Positions 1-4,382 of a stretch of DNA of 6,688 bases are shown in pieces (within the stretch, counting starts at the first letter, position 1; each line of letters opens with the position of its first letter). The DNA lies in contig DAIQOA010000229.1 in assembly GCA_036788095.1 (NCBI GenBank), positions 1 through 6,688 on the forward strand, given 5' to 3'. A program made the translations under genes and the position numbers. A model generated the notes under the pieces. That model was not told where the DNA came from and ran no database searches. It saw nothing but the letters and a program-made list of their open reading frames with translations. This stretch comes from Anaerohabitans sp036788095 (lineage in GTDB: Bacteria > Zhuqueibacterota > Zhuqueibacteria > Residuimicrobiales > Residuimicrobiaceae).

Positions 1-34
1 TTTCTATAATTTCGTATTTACGATTAATATCCAT
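1..34 (-). CDS. start of a further cassette gene (partial, runs off window)
   Basis: A minus-strand reading frame opens with ATG at 34-32 and stays open to the window edge, giving MDINRKYEIIE. A GGAG Shine-Dalgarno-like motif sits about four bases before the ATG. The start lies only 14 bases beyond the attC site at 48-108, exactly where the next integron cassette should begin its gene. Only eleven codons are visible, so no function can be proposed. The frame could be chance, but ribosome binding site, position and orientation all agree with a cassette start. Confidence 0.4.
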   Translation of the reverse strand, partial: MDINRKYEIIE

Positions 35-47
35 TGTACTCCATTTC

Positions 48-108
48 GCCCAACGCTCCGGTTCAGCGGCGGGCCGCGCAGCGGACCGTCCGCTGCAACC
101 GGTTGATA
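48..108 (-). other. integron attC recombination site
   Basis: Read on the minus strand, the site ends in GCGTTGGGC, matching the R' core GTTRRRY of attC sites (GCCCAAC at 48-54 on the plus strand). Imperfect inverted arms at 58-69 and 90-102 (CCGGTTCAGCGG against CCGCTGCAACCGG) pair over 12 bp with one extra base, C96, left out of the helix. That is the extrahelical base typical of attC folded as single-stranded DNA. The opposite box near 102-108 is degenerate, as R'' boxes often are. It lies just after the stop codon of the 202-aa gene, the normal attC position in a cassette. Confidence 0.78.
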
Positions 109-132
109 TGCTTCGTTCGATTTTGGCTTTCC

Positions 133-741
133 TCACAACTCTTCGTTCCGGTGGAAGAATCGTGATAGCACCAACGCGGCAATAGGGAGCCCGACACCGT
201 AGCCGAGTATGCCTATCCGCTGAAGTGCCATATCGCCGAGGATGGGGCCAATGGCGCCAAGCAGCGATAGCGCACCCGCTAAAACGAGAGACCATCGGGC
301 AAAGGCCCGGATCCCGGATCCGACGAAAACAAGGGCGGCGCAGAGGAGGGACAGCCCCAGGAAGATATCCCATGCGAGAAGCTCAACGGCGTACAGCGTG
401 GATGGCCATTCCAGAACGGTGAAATCGGTTTGGCGACCGGACGTCAGCGCTACGAAGTGAACGGCGCTGGTAAGGCCCGCCATGACCCCAGCGAAAACCA
501 GGGCCATGACACCAAATATCTTGCGATCCCGTCCCGCGGTTTCGTAGATTGATGCCATGACAGCAACGATAAGAGGAGCCGACAGCAATGTAAGCGCCTC
601 CATCATGGTGAGGGTCGGATCCACGATGGGATCGTCGAAACCGGCTTGGAAAATACCGAATGCCACGACCACCACGTACGCTATGCCCACGACGAAAAGG
701 CCGATCGAGGAAAGATACCCGATTTTGTTAGCCAGACTCAT
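133..741 (-). CDS. six-helix integral membrane protein, cassette-borne, unknown function
   Basis: The 202-residue product has about six hydrophobic helices, near residues 8-32, 46-67, 74-98, 115-141, 147-169 and 175-196. The loops are short and the C-terminus is charged (FFHRNEEL). It should sit in the cytoplasmic membrane. A conserved-looking segment around residues 80-104 (AGLTSAVHFVALTSGRQ) carries a His inside helix 3. I do not recognise a named family, transporter motif or enzyme signature. No clear Shine-Dalgarno precedes the ATG at 741. The start lies 23 bases after the R' box of the upstream attC (764-822), and the stop lies 24 bases before the next attC, so the gene fits one integron cassette almost exactly. 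Its role is unknown; cassette cargo is often adaptive, but nothing in the sequence says which trait. Confidence 0.85.
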   Translation of the reverse strand: MSLANKIGYLSSIGLFVVGIAYVVVVAFGIFQAGFDDPIVDPTLTMMEALTLLSAPLIVAVMASIYETAGRDRKIFGVMALVFAGVMAGLTSAVHFVALTSGRQTDFTVLEWPSTLYAVELLAWDIFLGLSLLCAALVFVGSGIRAFARWSLVLAGALSLLGAIGPILGDMALQRIGILGYGVGLPIAALVLSRFFHRNEEL

Positions 742-763
742 GGGCAGTCTCAGGGATGTCGCA

Positions 764-822
764 TCCTAACGATACGGCTGAGGCGCGCGGTTTACCGCGT
801 CGCCTCCAGTCGATTGTTGGCC
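764..822 (-). other. integron attC recombination site
   Basis: On the minus strand the site begins GGCCAACAATCGACTGG and ends TATCGTTAGGA, the classical attC box layout (GTTGGCC at 816-822 and TCCTAAC at 764-770 on the plus strand; each box has about one deviation from consensus). The arms CGGCTGAGGCG (775-785) and CGCCTCCAGTCG (801-812) pair with one mismatch and one extrahelical base. The centre closes as a CGCGGT/ACCGCG hairpin. At 59 bases it is close to the length of the 48-108 site. It separates the membrane-protein cassette from the Sel1 cassette. Confidence 0.8.
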
Positions 823-878
823 CTATCTTATTGAGCGTCCAGAAAGTAATGACCAACAAGTATCGCGATATCATCGGG

Positions 879-1199
879 TTAACCATTCATCCTACGTCGC
901 TTTAGTGCTTCAATGGATTTTTCGTGTCCTAAAGATGCCGCTTTTTTCAAAAACACATCAGCTACTGATTTGTCTTTGTTGACCACAATGCCATTGTAAT
1001 AGAACTTTGCCACCTCAAAGGCAGCTCCGGGGTGGTCTTGTTCGGCTACTTTTTTAAGCCAATATAGTGCTTTTTCGTAATTCTTGATAACTCCCTGCCC
1101 TCCCATATACATTTTACCAATCATATGCTGTGCATCTGCCAGACCTTTCTTGGCGGCGATCTCAACATGTTCGGCCGCTTTCTTGAGATCCTGCGGCAC
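879..1199 (-). pseudogene. Sel1-repeat C-terminal remnant, in frame with the upstream Sel1 gene
   Basis: This 106-codon frame (GTG start at 1199, TAA at 879) encodes roughly two and a half Sel1-like repeats. Examples are KAAEHVEIAAKKGLADAQ, IGKMYMGGQG with YEKALYWLKKVAEQ, and VAKFYYNG with ADVFLKKAASLGHEKS. It lies in the same reading frame as the Sel1 gene at 1299-1874. Repeat homology continues upstream of the GTG as YFIGDR, directly after an in-frame TAA at 1218-1220, so the GTG is probably not a true start and no ribosome binding site is evident. The bridge between the two stops also reads like protein (YEDLQDAPREQLMATG). The simplest reading is one Sel1 protein of about 331 codons split by TGA at 1299-1301 and TAA at 1218-1220. 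A separate short gene, or a fused remnant of another Sel1 gene, remains possible. The segment is visibly richer in AT than 1299-1874. Confidence 0.65.
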
Positions 1200-1298
1200 T
1201 CTATCGCCAATGAAATATTACAACCCGGTAGCCATGAGTTGTTCACGCGGGGCATCCTGAAGATCTTCATACACTACCGCCGTTGCTTCGGGACCAGC

Positions 1299-1874
1299 TC
1301 AGCCAATGCCTTCTGCCATCTGTTCAAGCCGGGTCTGCGCGTGTTGATAGCCATTCTTCAGGGCCAAGCGATACCACTTCCTTGCTTCTTCGAGATTCTG
1401 TGGAACATCAACGCCAGCGCGCAGTAATTCACCCATCACAAACTGTGCTTCTGGGATGCCAGAGTTGGCTGCTTTTTCATAATAGATGCTGGCCTTCCTG
1501 GGGTCGCGATCTACGCCCTTCCCGGTCATTAGCAAATCCGCATAGTTCCGCTGTGCCTGTGGGTGTTCCTGGTCTGCGGCTCGTTGGAACCAGATCGCTG
1601 CTTGCTCGGGGCGGTCCAAGACCGACTCGCAAAACTCACCCATAATGAACTGCGCATCAACGTCGCCCTCTGCTGCTAGAGGACCCAAGATATCGTAGCC
1701 ATCGTGAGAATGCTTCGGATTTTGGACTAGCTTCAACCCTGCCGCCACAATTTCGGGGCGGCACTGGAGTTCATCCAGTTCGAGTAGGTCTTTCATTGTG
1801 ACGGGATCGTCGCCACGTATGAGGTCGTCTAGTGTCTTCTTGCGAGATTTTCCAAACAAGCCGCGTAATGACAT
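1299..1874 (-). CDS. Sel1-like repeat protein (probably truncated)
   Basis: The 191-residue product has a basic N-terminus (MSLRGLFGKSRKKTLDDLI), a helical N-terminal region to about residue 66, then three Sel1-like repeats near 68-104, 105-140 and 141-178. Repeat signatures include DAQFIMGEF, AAIWFQRAADQEHPQAQ, YADLLMTGKGV, ASIYYEKAANSGIPEAQ and EEARKWYRLALKNGYQHAQ. Sel1 repeats form alpha-helical solenoids that bind other proteins; the partner is unknown. No signal peptide is seen, so it is probably cytoplasmic. The ATG at 1874 has a good Shine-Dalgarno, AAGGAAAA, about nine bases upstream. The frame ends at TGA 1299-1301, but Sel1 repeats resume in the same frame at 1217-879. This is therefore probably the front part of a longer repeat protein. 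Its attC lies at 764-822, beyond the remnant, so gene and remnant share one cassette. Confidence 0.8.
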   Translation of the reverse strand: MSLRGLFGKSRKKTLDDLIRGDDPVTMKDLLELDELQCRPEIVAAGLKLVQNPKHSHDGYDILGPLAAEGDVDAQFIMGEFCESVLDRPEQAAIWFQRAADQEHPQAQRNYADLLMTGKGVDRDPRKASIYYEKAANSGIPEAQFVMGELLRAGVDVPQNLEEARKWYRLALKNGYQHAQTRLEQMAEGIG

Positions 1875-1894
1875 CGAATCTTTTCCTTTTAGGT

Positions 1895-1957
1895 GGCCAA
1901 TGCGGCGCTAAGCGGTCGCCCCCGCAAGGGGGCATCCGCTTGAGTGCCTGGTTCTGC
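1895..1957 (-). other. possible degenerate attC site at the leading edge of the Sel1 cassette
   Basis: A third attC is expected just upstream of the Sel1 start. On the minus strand this stretch runs GCAGAAC, then CAAGCGG, a GC-rich GCCCCC/GGGGGC hairpin with a short loop, CCGCTTAG, and finally CGCATTGGCC. Box spacing and size (63 bases) resemble the other two sites, and the R' box would lie 21 bases from the ATG, as in the neighbouring cassette. The R' core reads ATTGGCC instead of GTTGGCC and the other box is poor, so recombination activity is doubtful. It may only be part of the larger palindrome cluster. Confidence 0.33.
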
Positions 1958-2005
1958 CCGAGCGGAGCGAGGGCACAGGCACTCAAGCCCGCTTAGCGCC
2001 GCATT
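1899..2005. repeat. large imperfect inverted repeat with nested hairpins
   Basis: The right arm (1976-2005, 30 bases) is the exact reverse complement of the left arm (1899-1950) except that the left arm carries 22 extra bases (1916-1937). The paired blocks are 1899-1915 with 1989-2005 (17 bp) and 1938-1950 with 1976-1988 (13 bp). The extra 22 bases hold their own hairpin, GCCCCC GCAA GGGGGC (1918-1933). AAGCGG (1910-1915) can alternatively pair with CCGCTT (1936-1941). The 25-base apex (1951-1975) carries a TGCCC/GGGCA stem. Several folds are mutually exclusive. Confidence 0.85.
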
Positions 2006-2033
2006 CTGCCCCGAGCGAAGCGAGGGCAGAACC
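2004..2033. repeat. REP-like hairpin, second copy of the apex element
   Basis: TTCTGCCC (2004-2011) pairs with GGGCAGAA (2024-2031) around a CGAGCGAAGCGA loop. The same roughly 25-base unit occurs in direct orientation at 1952-1975 with one base fewer and one substitution, where it forms the apex of the large inverted repeat. GGTTCTGCCC at 1950-1959 is also perfectly complementary to GGGCAGAACC at 2024-2033, giving an alternative 10-bp stem. Short dispersed palindromes of this style are typical of REP/MITE-like families. Confidence 0.65.
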
Positions 2034-2126
2034 AGTGATTAGCCAATTTCTGCATAACATTCTTATAAGCGGTTTATCCAGAAACTGCAAAAATAATATC
2101 GCACACTATCTATTAATAAAAGCAAA

Positions 2127-2170
2127 AAAGCACAATCCGGCAATCTTTGAAGACAGCTAAATTGTGCTTT
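2127..2170 (-). terminator. possible long-loop terminator hairpin
   Basis: AAAGCACAAT (2127-2136) and ATTGTGCTTT (2161-2170) form a perfect 10-bp stem around a 24-base loop. On the minus strand the stem is followed by a T-rich run (TTTGCTTTTA), as in a Rho-independent terminator, though the stem is AT-rich and the loop unusually long. It could instead be an operator-like inverted repeat. Confidence 0.35.
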
Positions 2171-2423
2171 CATTCGACTTGATCATAATAATCCCCTTTC
2201 CCACAACAACCAACACAAACAAACCACCAACAAGATTATATAAAAACAATAAGTAAAAATCAAGAATAATATAAGGTAGGACTTCTAAGCAAAATGAGAT
2301 AGAAAAATTCAACTCCAGAAAACAAAGGCAATTATTTCTATGCACATTGATCTATTTTTGCCTCCGCTTGAGTATTACCACGATTAAAAATATATAGCTA
2401 ATTTGAAGGTTGAATGCTACTTC

Positions 2424-2456
2424 GAAAAAAAAAGCCCCTGCTTTTTGCAGAGGCTT
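2424..2456 (-). terminator. Rho-independent terminator downstream of tRNA-Asp
   Basis: On the minus strand AAGCCTCTGC, an AAAAA loop and GCAGGGGCTT form a 10-bp stem with one G-U wobble, followed by a run of T (2424-2431 on the plus strand as A). It lies about 110 bases after the 3' end of tRNA-Asp and is the likely end of that transcript. Confidence 0.75.
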
Positions 2457-2463
2457 AAGCCGT

Positions 2464-2516
2464 GTGCCATATTTGTGCCATGTATAGGGACAAATACGTA
2501 CAAATAGCCACAAATT
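2464..2516. repeat. cluster of helically phased short direct repeats
   Basis: GTGCCAT occurs at 2464-2470 and 2475-2481 (11-base period). ACAAAT(A/T) occurs at 2490-2496, 2500-2506 and 2510-2516 (10-base period), and its inverse ATTTGT lies at 2471-2476. Spacing by one helical turn on one DNA face, just past a tRNA 3' end, is reminiscent of recombinase arm-type binding sites; no integrase is present to support this. Confidence 0.55.
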
Positions 2517-2567
2517 GAACCTGAAGGAGTGTTTCTGTAATCGATTATTTCTTGATAATTTACCTTG

Positions 2568-2641
2568 CGGGGCCGACGGGGCTCGAACCCGCGACCTCTG
2601 GCTTGACAGGCCAGTGAGCTATCCAGCTACGCCATGGCCCT
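2568..2641 (-). tRNA. tRNA-Asp(GTC), with unusual mismatches
   Basis: On the minus strand the anticodon arm CTGGC-CTGTCAA-GCCAG gives anticodon GTC. The T arm GCGGG-TTCGAGC-CCCGT is sound (one G-U pair) and the discriminator is G73, as expected for Asp. The acceptor strands AGGGCCA and CGGCCCC pair at positions 2-6, but A1-C72 and A7-C66 are mismatched. The D stem has one C11-U24 mismatch. CCA is not encoded; CAA follows. It may be a working but divergent tRNA, or one that is decaying or was rebuilt by an integration event. The terminator at 2424-2456 follows it. Confidence 0.8.
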
Positions 2642-2665
2642 AAAAGCAATTATGAATCAAAGTTG

Positions 2666-2700
2666 GGTAGTAGCAGGATCGAACCAATGACGACTTTTAT
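2666..2700 (-). pseudogene. tRNA remnant (T-arm and 3' acceptor only)
   Basis: The minus strand reads CATTGGTTCGATCCTGCTACTACCCA, the look of a T arm with a TTCGATC loop followed by an acceptor 3' strand and discriminator A. The T stem pairs poorly (two wobbles, one mismatch) and no matching D arm, anticodon arm or 5' acceptor is found upstream. It is best read as the worn 3' end of a lost tRNA gene in this tRNA cluster, though chance resemblance is possible. Confidence 0.35.
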
Positions 2701-2816
2701 TAGTAGAAGAAAACAGTGAAGGTAATTGGCATCATCACAAAAAAGCAGAATTTTAATAAATATTTTATTTCTTCTATTTCTAAACCAATGTATAAAAGTA
2801 TCGGTTAGCAAAAAGT

Positions 2817-2837
2817 GGTAACGTTTTGGTAACATTT
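2817..2837. repeat. 11-base tandem near-repeat GGTAAC(G/A)TTT
   Basis: GGTAACGTTTT (2817-2827) is followed at once by GGTAACATTT (2828-2837). A looser relative, GGTTAGC, lies at 2803-2809. The one-turn period matches the repeat cluster on the other side of tRNA-Asp at 2464-2516. It could be a protein-binding site or chance in AT-rich DNA. Confidence 0.4.
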
Positions 2838-2844
2838 CTCCATA

Positions 2845-2876
2845 AAACAAAAAAAGCCTGCTTGGATTGCAGGCTT
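2845..2876 (-). terminator. Rho-independent terminator downstream of tRNA-Lys
   Basis: On the minus strand AAGCCTGC (2876-2869) and GCAGGCTT (2861-2854) form a perfect 8-bp stem around a 7-base loop, followed by TTTTTGTTTT. It starts 16 bases after the encoded CCA of tRNA-Lys and clearly ends that transcript. Confidence 0.85.
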
Positions 2877-2892
2877 AAATTGTTTATATTAT

Positions 2893-2968
<76 letters not shown>

Positions 2969-2987
2969 AAAGAGAAAAAGAACGAGA

Positions 2988-3080
2988 CCAATGAACCTTG
3001 AACCTATCCGCCAAATGCGGACCTGTCGTGGCGGACCTGTCCGCCTAAGGCGGATTGCTCTGCCAGTTGAGCTATGAGCA
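2988..3080 (-). pseudogene. broken duplicate of tRNA-Lys with replaced anticodon arm
   Basis: The 5' part (3055-3080) repeats the tRNA-Lys acceptor start and D arm almost exactly. The part at about 2992-3006 repeats the variable loop and the 5' side of the T arm. Between them, where the intact gene has its anticodon arm core (2927-2941), this copy has 48 bases of palindromic DNA (3007-3054), so there is no anticodon. The 3' half of the T arm and the 3' acceptor strand are also lost. It cannot be a working tRNA. It is co-oriented with, and 19 bases from, the intact gene, so it most likely arose by tandem duplication. Confidence 0.85.
3007..3054. repeat. palindromic element (TCCGCC...GGCGGA) inside the tRNA-Lys pseudogene
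   Basis: The 48-base unit begins TCCGCC and ends GGCGGA. It contains a perfect 7-bp palindrome GGCGGAC-CT-GTCCGCC (3030-3045) and a compact hairpin TCCGCC-TAA-GGCGGA (3040-3054). The pieces GCGGACCTGTC are repeated within it. Its ends join the tRNA-Lys sequence without other disturbance, so that the flanking A and T extend the outer stem to ATCCGCC/GGCGGAT. This is the build of a small REP/MITE-like insertion. Confidence 0.75.
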
Positions 3081-3096
3081 TATTTTTACGACCTAA

Positions 3097-3125
3097 AATA
3101 TACCCCTTTTGCATAAAATATACAA
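3097..3125 (-). promoter_or_regulatory. putative sigma70-type promoter for the tRNA-Lys transcript
   Basis: On the minus strand TATATT (3102-3097) matches the -10 consensus at five of six positions. TTGTAT (3125-3120) shares the TTG of the -35 box, and the spacer is 17 bases. It would start transcription a few bases before the pseudo-tRNA-Lys and run through tRNA-Lys. The 64-base interval is shared with the divergent operon starting at 3145, for which I see no clear separate promoter. Confidence 0.45.
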
Positions 3126-3144
3126 GCGAAAAATATAGAGTCCT

Positions 3145-3687
3145 ATGAGCTTTCTACAACTGGTGCAATCCCGGCGCAGCGTGCGCCGGTTCCTCGACAA
3201 GCCGGTGGACCGCGCTCTGATCCTGCAGTGCGTGGAGGCGGCGCGGCTGGCGCCGTCCGCGGAGAACGTCCAGCCCTGGCGCTTTCTCATTCTGGATGAT
3301 CCACAGGTCCGGCAAAGCTTTTGCGATGAAAACTTTACCGGGCTCTACCGGGTCACGCGCTGGGCCGCTCAAGCGCCGGTCCTGGTGGCGCTGCTGGCGG
3401 AAAAAGACCTGCTCGCCAATCGTATCGGCAAGCAGTTCACCGGCATCCATTACTATCTCATCGACATGGGCATCGGCGGCGAGCATTTTGTGCTCCAGGC
3501 CGCTGAATTGGGCCTGGGCACCTGCTGGATCGGCTGGTTCAGTCCGGATAAGGCGCGTCGCACCCTCCAGCTGCCCGCAAAATATGAAATAGTCTCGCTT
3601 TTGGCTCTGGGGTATCCGTCTGACGGGGCGGTTCGCCCGCTCAAGCGCAAACCCCAGGCCGACATCTGCCGGTTCAATTCCCTATGA
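3145..3687 (+). CDS. nitroreductase family protein (FMN-dependent oxidoreductase)
   Basis: The 180-residue product has the nitroreductase fold signatures in order: SRRSVRRF at 9-16 (FMN phosphate binding), APSAENVQPWRF at 36-47 with the usual N-x-QPW, GIGGEHFVLQAAELGLGT at 109-126, and LALGYP at 153-158. The family binds FMN and uses NAD(P)H to reduce nitro compounds, quinones, flavins or enones; the true substrate cannot be told from sequence. The length is at the short end of the family and there is no signal peptide, so it is cytoplasmic. ATG 3145 is chosen because family homology begins directly after it, though the ribosome binding site is weak. It is the first gene of a plus-strand cluster and its stop overlaps the start of sfsA by ATGA. 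It lies divergent to the tRNA genes. Confidence 0.93.
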   Translation: MSFLQLVQSRRSVRRFLDKPVDRALILQCVEAARLAPSAENVQPWRFLILDDPQVRQSFCDENFTGLYRVTRWAAQAPVLVALLAEKDLLANRIGKQFTGIHYYLIDMGIGGEHFVLQAAELGLGTCWIGWFSPDKARRTLQLPAKYEIVSLLALGYPSDGAVRPLKRKPQADICRFNSL

Positions 3688-4382
3688 AAATGCCGCCCCT
3701 TCTCTCCGGGATTTTGATCAAGCGGATCAAACGCTTTCTTGCAGAAATACGTCTGGATGACGGAGAAGAGATCGTCGCCCACTGTCCCAACTCGGGCAGC
3801 ATGCTGAGTTGCGACAGTCCCGGCAGCCGAGTGCTGGTTTCCGTCAGCGAGCGGCCGGGGCGGCGGTATCGCCACACCTGGGAGATGGTGAGCATCAATG
3901 GCGTGTGGGTGGGCATCAACACCATGGTCCCCAATCGTCTGATCCACGAGACGTTGCTGCAGCGCCGCCTGGCTGCTTTTTCCGATTACACCGCGGTGCG
4001 GCGTGAAGTGCCGTGGGGCGGCCACAGCCGCATAGATTTTTTGCTCAGCGGCGGCCGCCAGCAGTGTTATATCGAGGTGAAAAACGTCACCCTGGCCCAG
4101 GCCGGCGTCGCCTATTTCCCGGATGCGGTCACGGAACGCGGCCAAAAGCATCTGCGCGATCTGCAGGAGATCGTCCGCCAGGGCCATCGCGGCGTCATTT
4201 TGTTTCTGGTGCAGCGCATGGACGTGGAGCGGTTTATGCCCGCCCGGTTCATCGATCCCGAGTATGCGCGTTTGTTGCACGAGGCCTGCAAGAACGGCGT
4301 AGAGGTCGTCGTCTGCCAGGCTTTGGTGATGCCGGAAGAGATCACCGTGGTGAAATTATTGGAGCCGAAATTTTCTGTATGA
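3684..4382 (+). CDS. sfsA: SfsA family protein (sugar fermentation stimulation protein A, nuclease-like)
   Basis: The 232-residue product carries the SfsA signatures: CPNSGSM at 34-40, SRIDFLL at 115-121, YIEVKNVTL at 129-137, FPDAVTERGQKHLRDL at 145-160 and LVQR at 175-178. D118, E131 and K133 form a PD-(D/E)XK-like set, in line with reports that SfsA binds DNA and has nuclease-like structure. The name comes from E. coli, where overexpression affected maltose utilisation; its real cellular role is unsettled. Length is typical of the family. The ATG overlaps the nitroreductase stop and its own TGA overlaps the next start by ATGA, so translation is probably coupled across three genes. No oddities are seen in the conserved motifs. 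Confidence 0.96.
   Translation: MKMPPLLSGILIKRIKRFLAEIRLDDGEEIVAHCPNSGSMLSCDSPGSRVLVSVSERPGRRYRHTWEMVSINGVWVGINTMVPNRLIHETLLQRRLAAFSDYTAVRREVPWGGHSRIDFLLSGGRQQCYIEVKNVTLAQAGVAYFPDAVTERGQKHLRDLQEIVRQGHRGVILFLVQRMDVERFMPARFIDPEYARLLHEACKNGVEVVVCQALVMPEEITVVKLLEPKFSV

Larger units (their letters stand above)
2041..2567. other. AT-rich spacer without a convincing gene
   Basis: Between the palindrome cluster and tRNA-Asp no reading frame is convincing on either strand. Base composition drops sharply compared with both sides. What it holds is a long-loop hairpin (2127-2170), a strong minus-strand terminator (2424-2456) and a set of phased short direct repeats (2464-2516). A hydrophobic 62-codon minus-strand frame at 2157-2345 starts with GTG and is not supported as a gene. 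No integrase gene is present, although this is the side where an integron integrase would be expected. Confidence 0.6.

Noticed and set aside
1899..2033. CRISPR-like repeats
   Set aside because: There are only two copies of a short unit and an inverted repeat, with no regular spacers and no cas genes.
2157..2345. 62-codon minus-strand frame with a hydrophobic centre
   Set aside because: It begins with GTG, the only purine-rich motif is too far upstream (about 15 bases), it lies in low-complexity AT-rich DNA and its end overlaps a hairpin. It stays possible as a small membrane protein but is unsupported.
2101..2567. An integron integrase or tyrosine recombinase gene
   Set aside because: No frame long enough, and no RHRY-type motifs, on either strand between the cassette array and the tRNA genes.
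2650..2850. 66-codon minus-strand frame between the tRNA genes
   Set aside because: It crosses a likely tRNA remnant and starts inside the region of the tRNA-Lys terminator T tract; its composition simply reflects AT-rich DNA.
3453..4280. 275-codon minus-strand frame opposite the nitroreductase and sfsA genes
   Set aside because: It is a GC-rich antisense shadow of two clearly recognisable proteins, and its His/Gln/Ala-rich translation has no domain signature.
4013..4378. 122-codon upstream extension of the carbamoyltransferase frame
   Set aside because: It overlaps sfsA in another frame, its translation is Arg/Gly-rich shadow sequence, and the family N-terminus starts exactly at ATG 4379.
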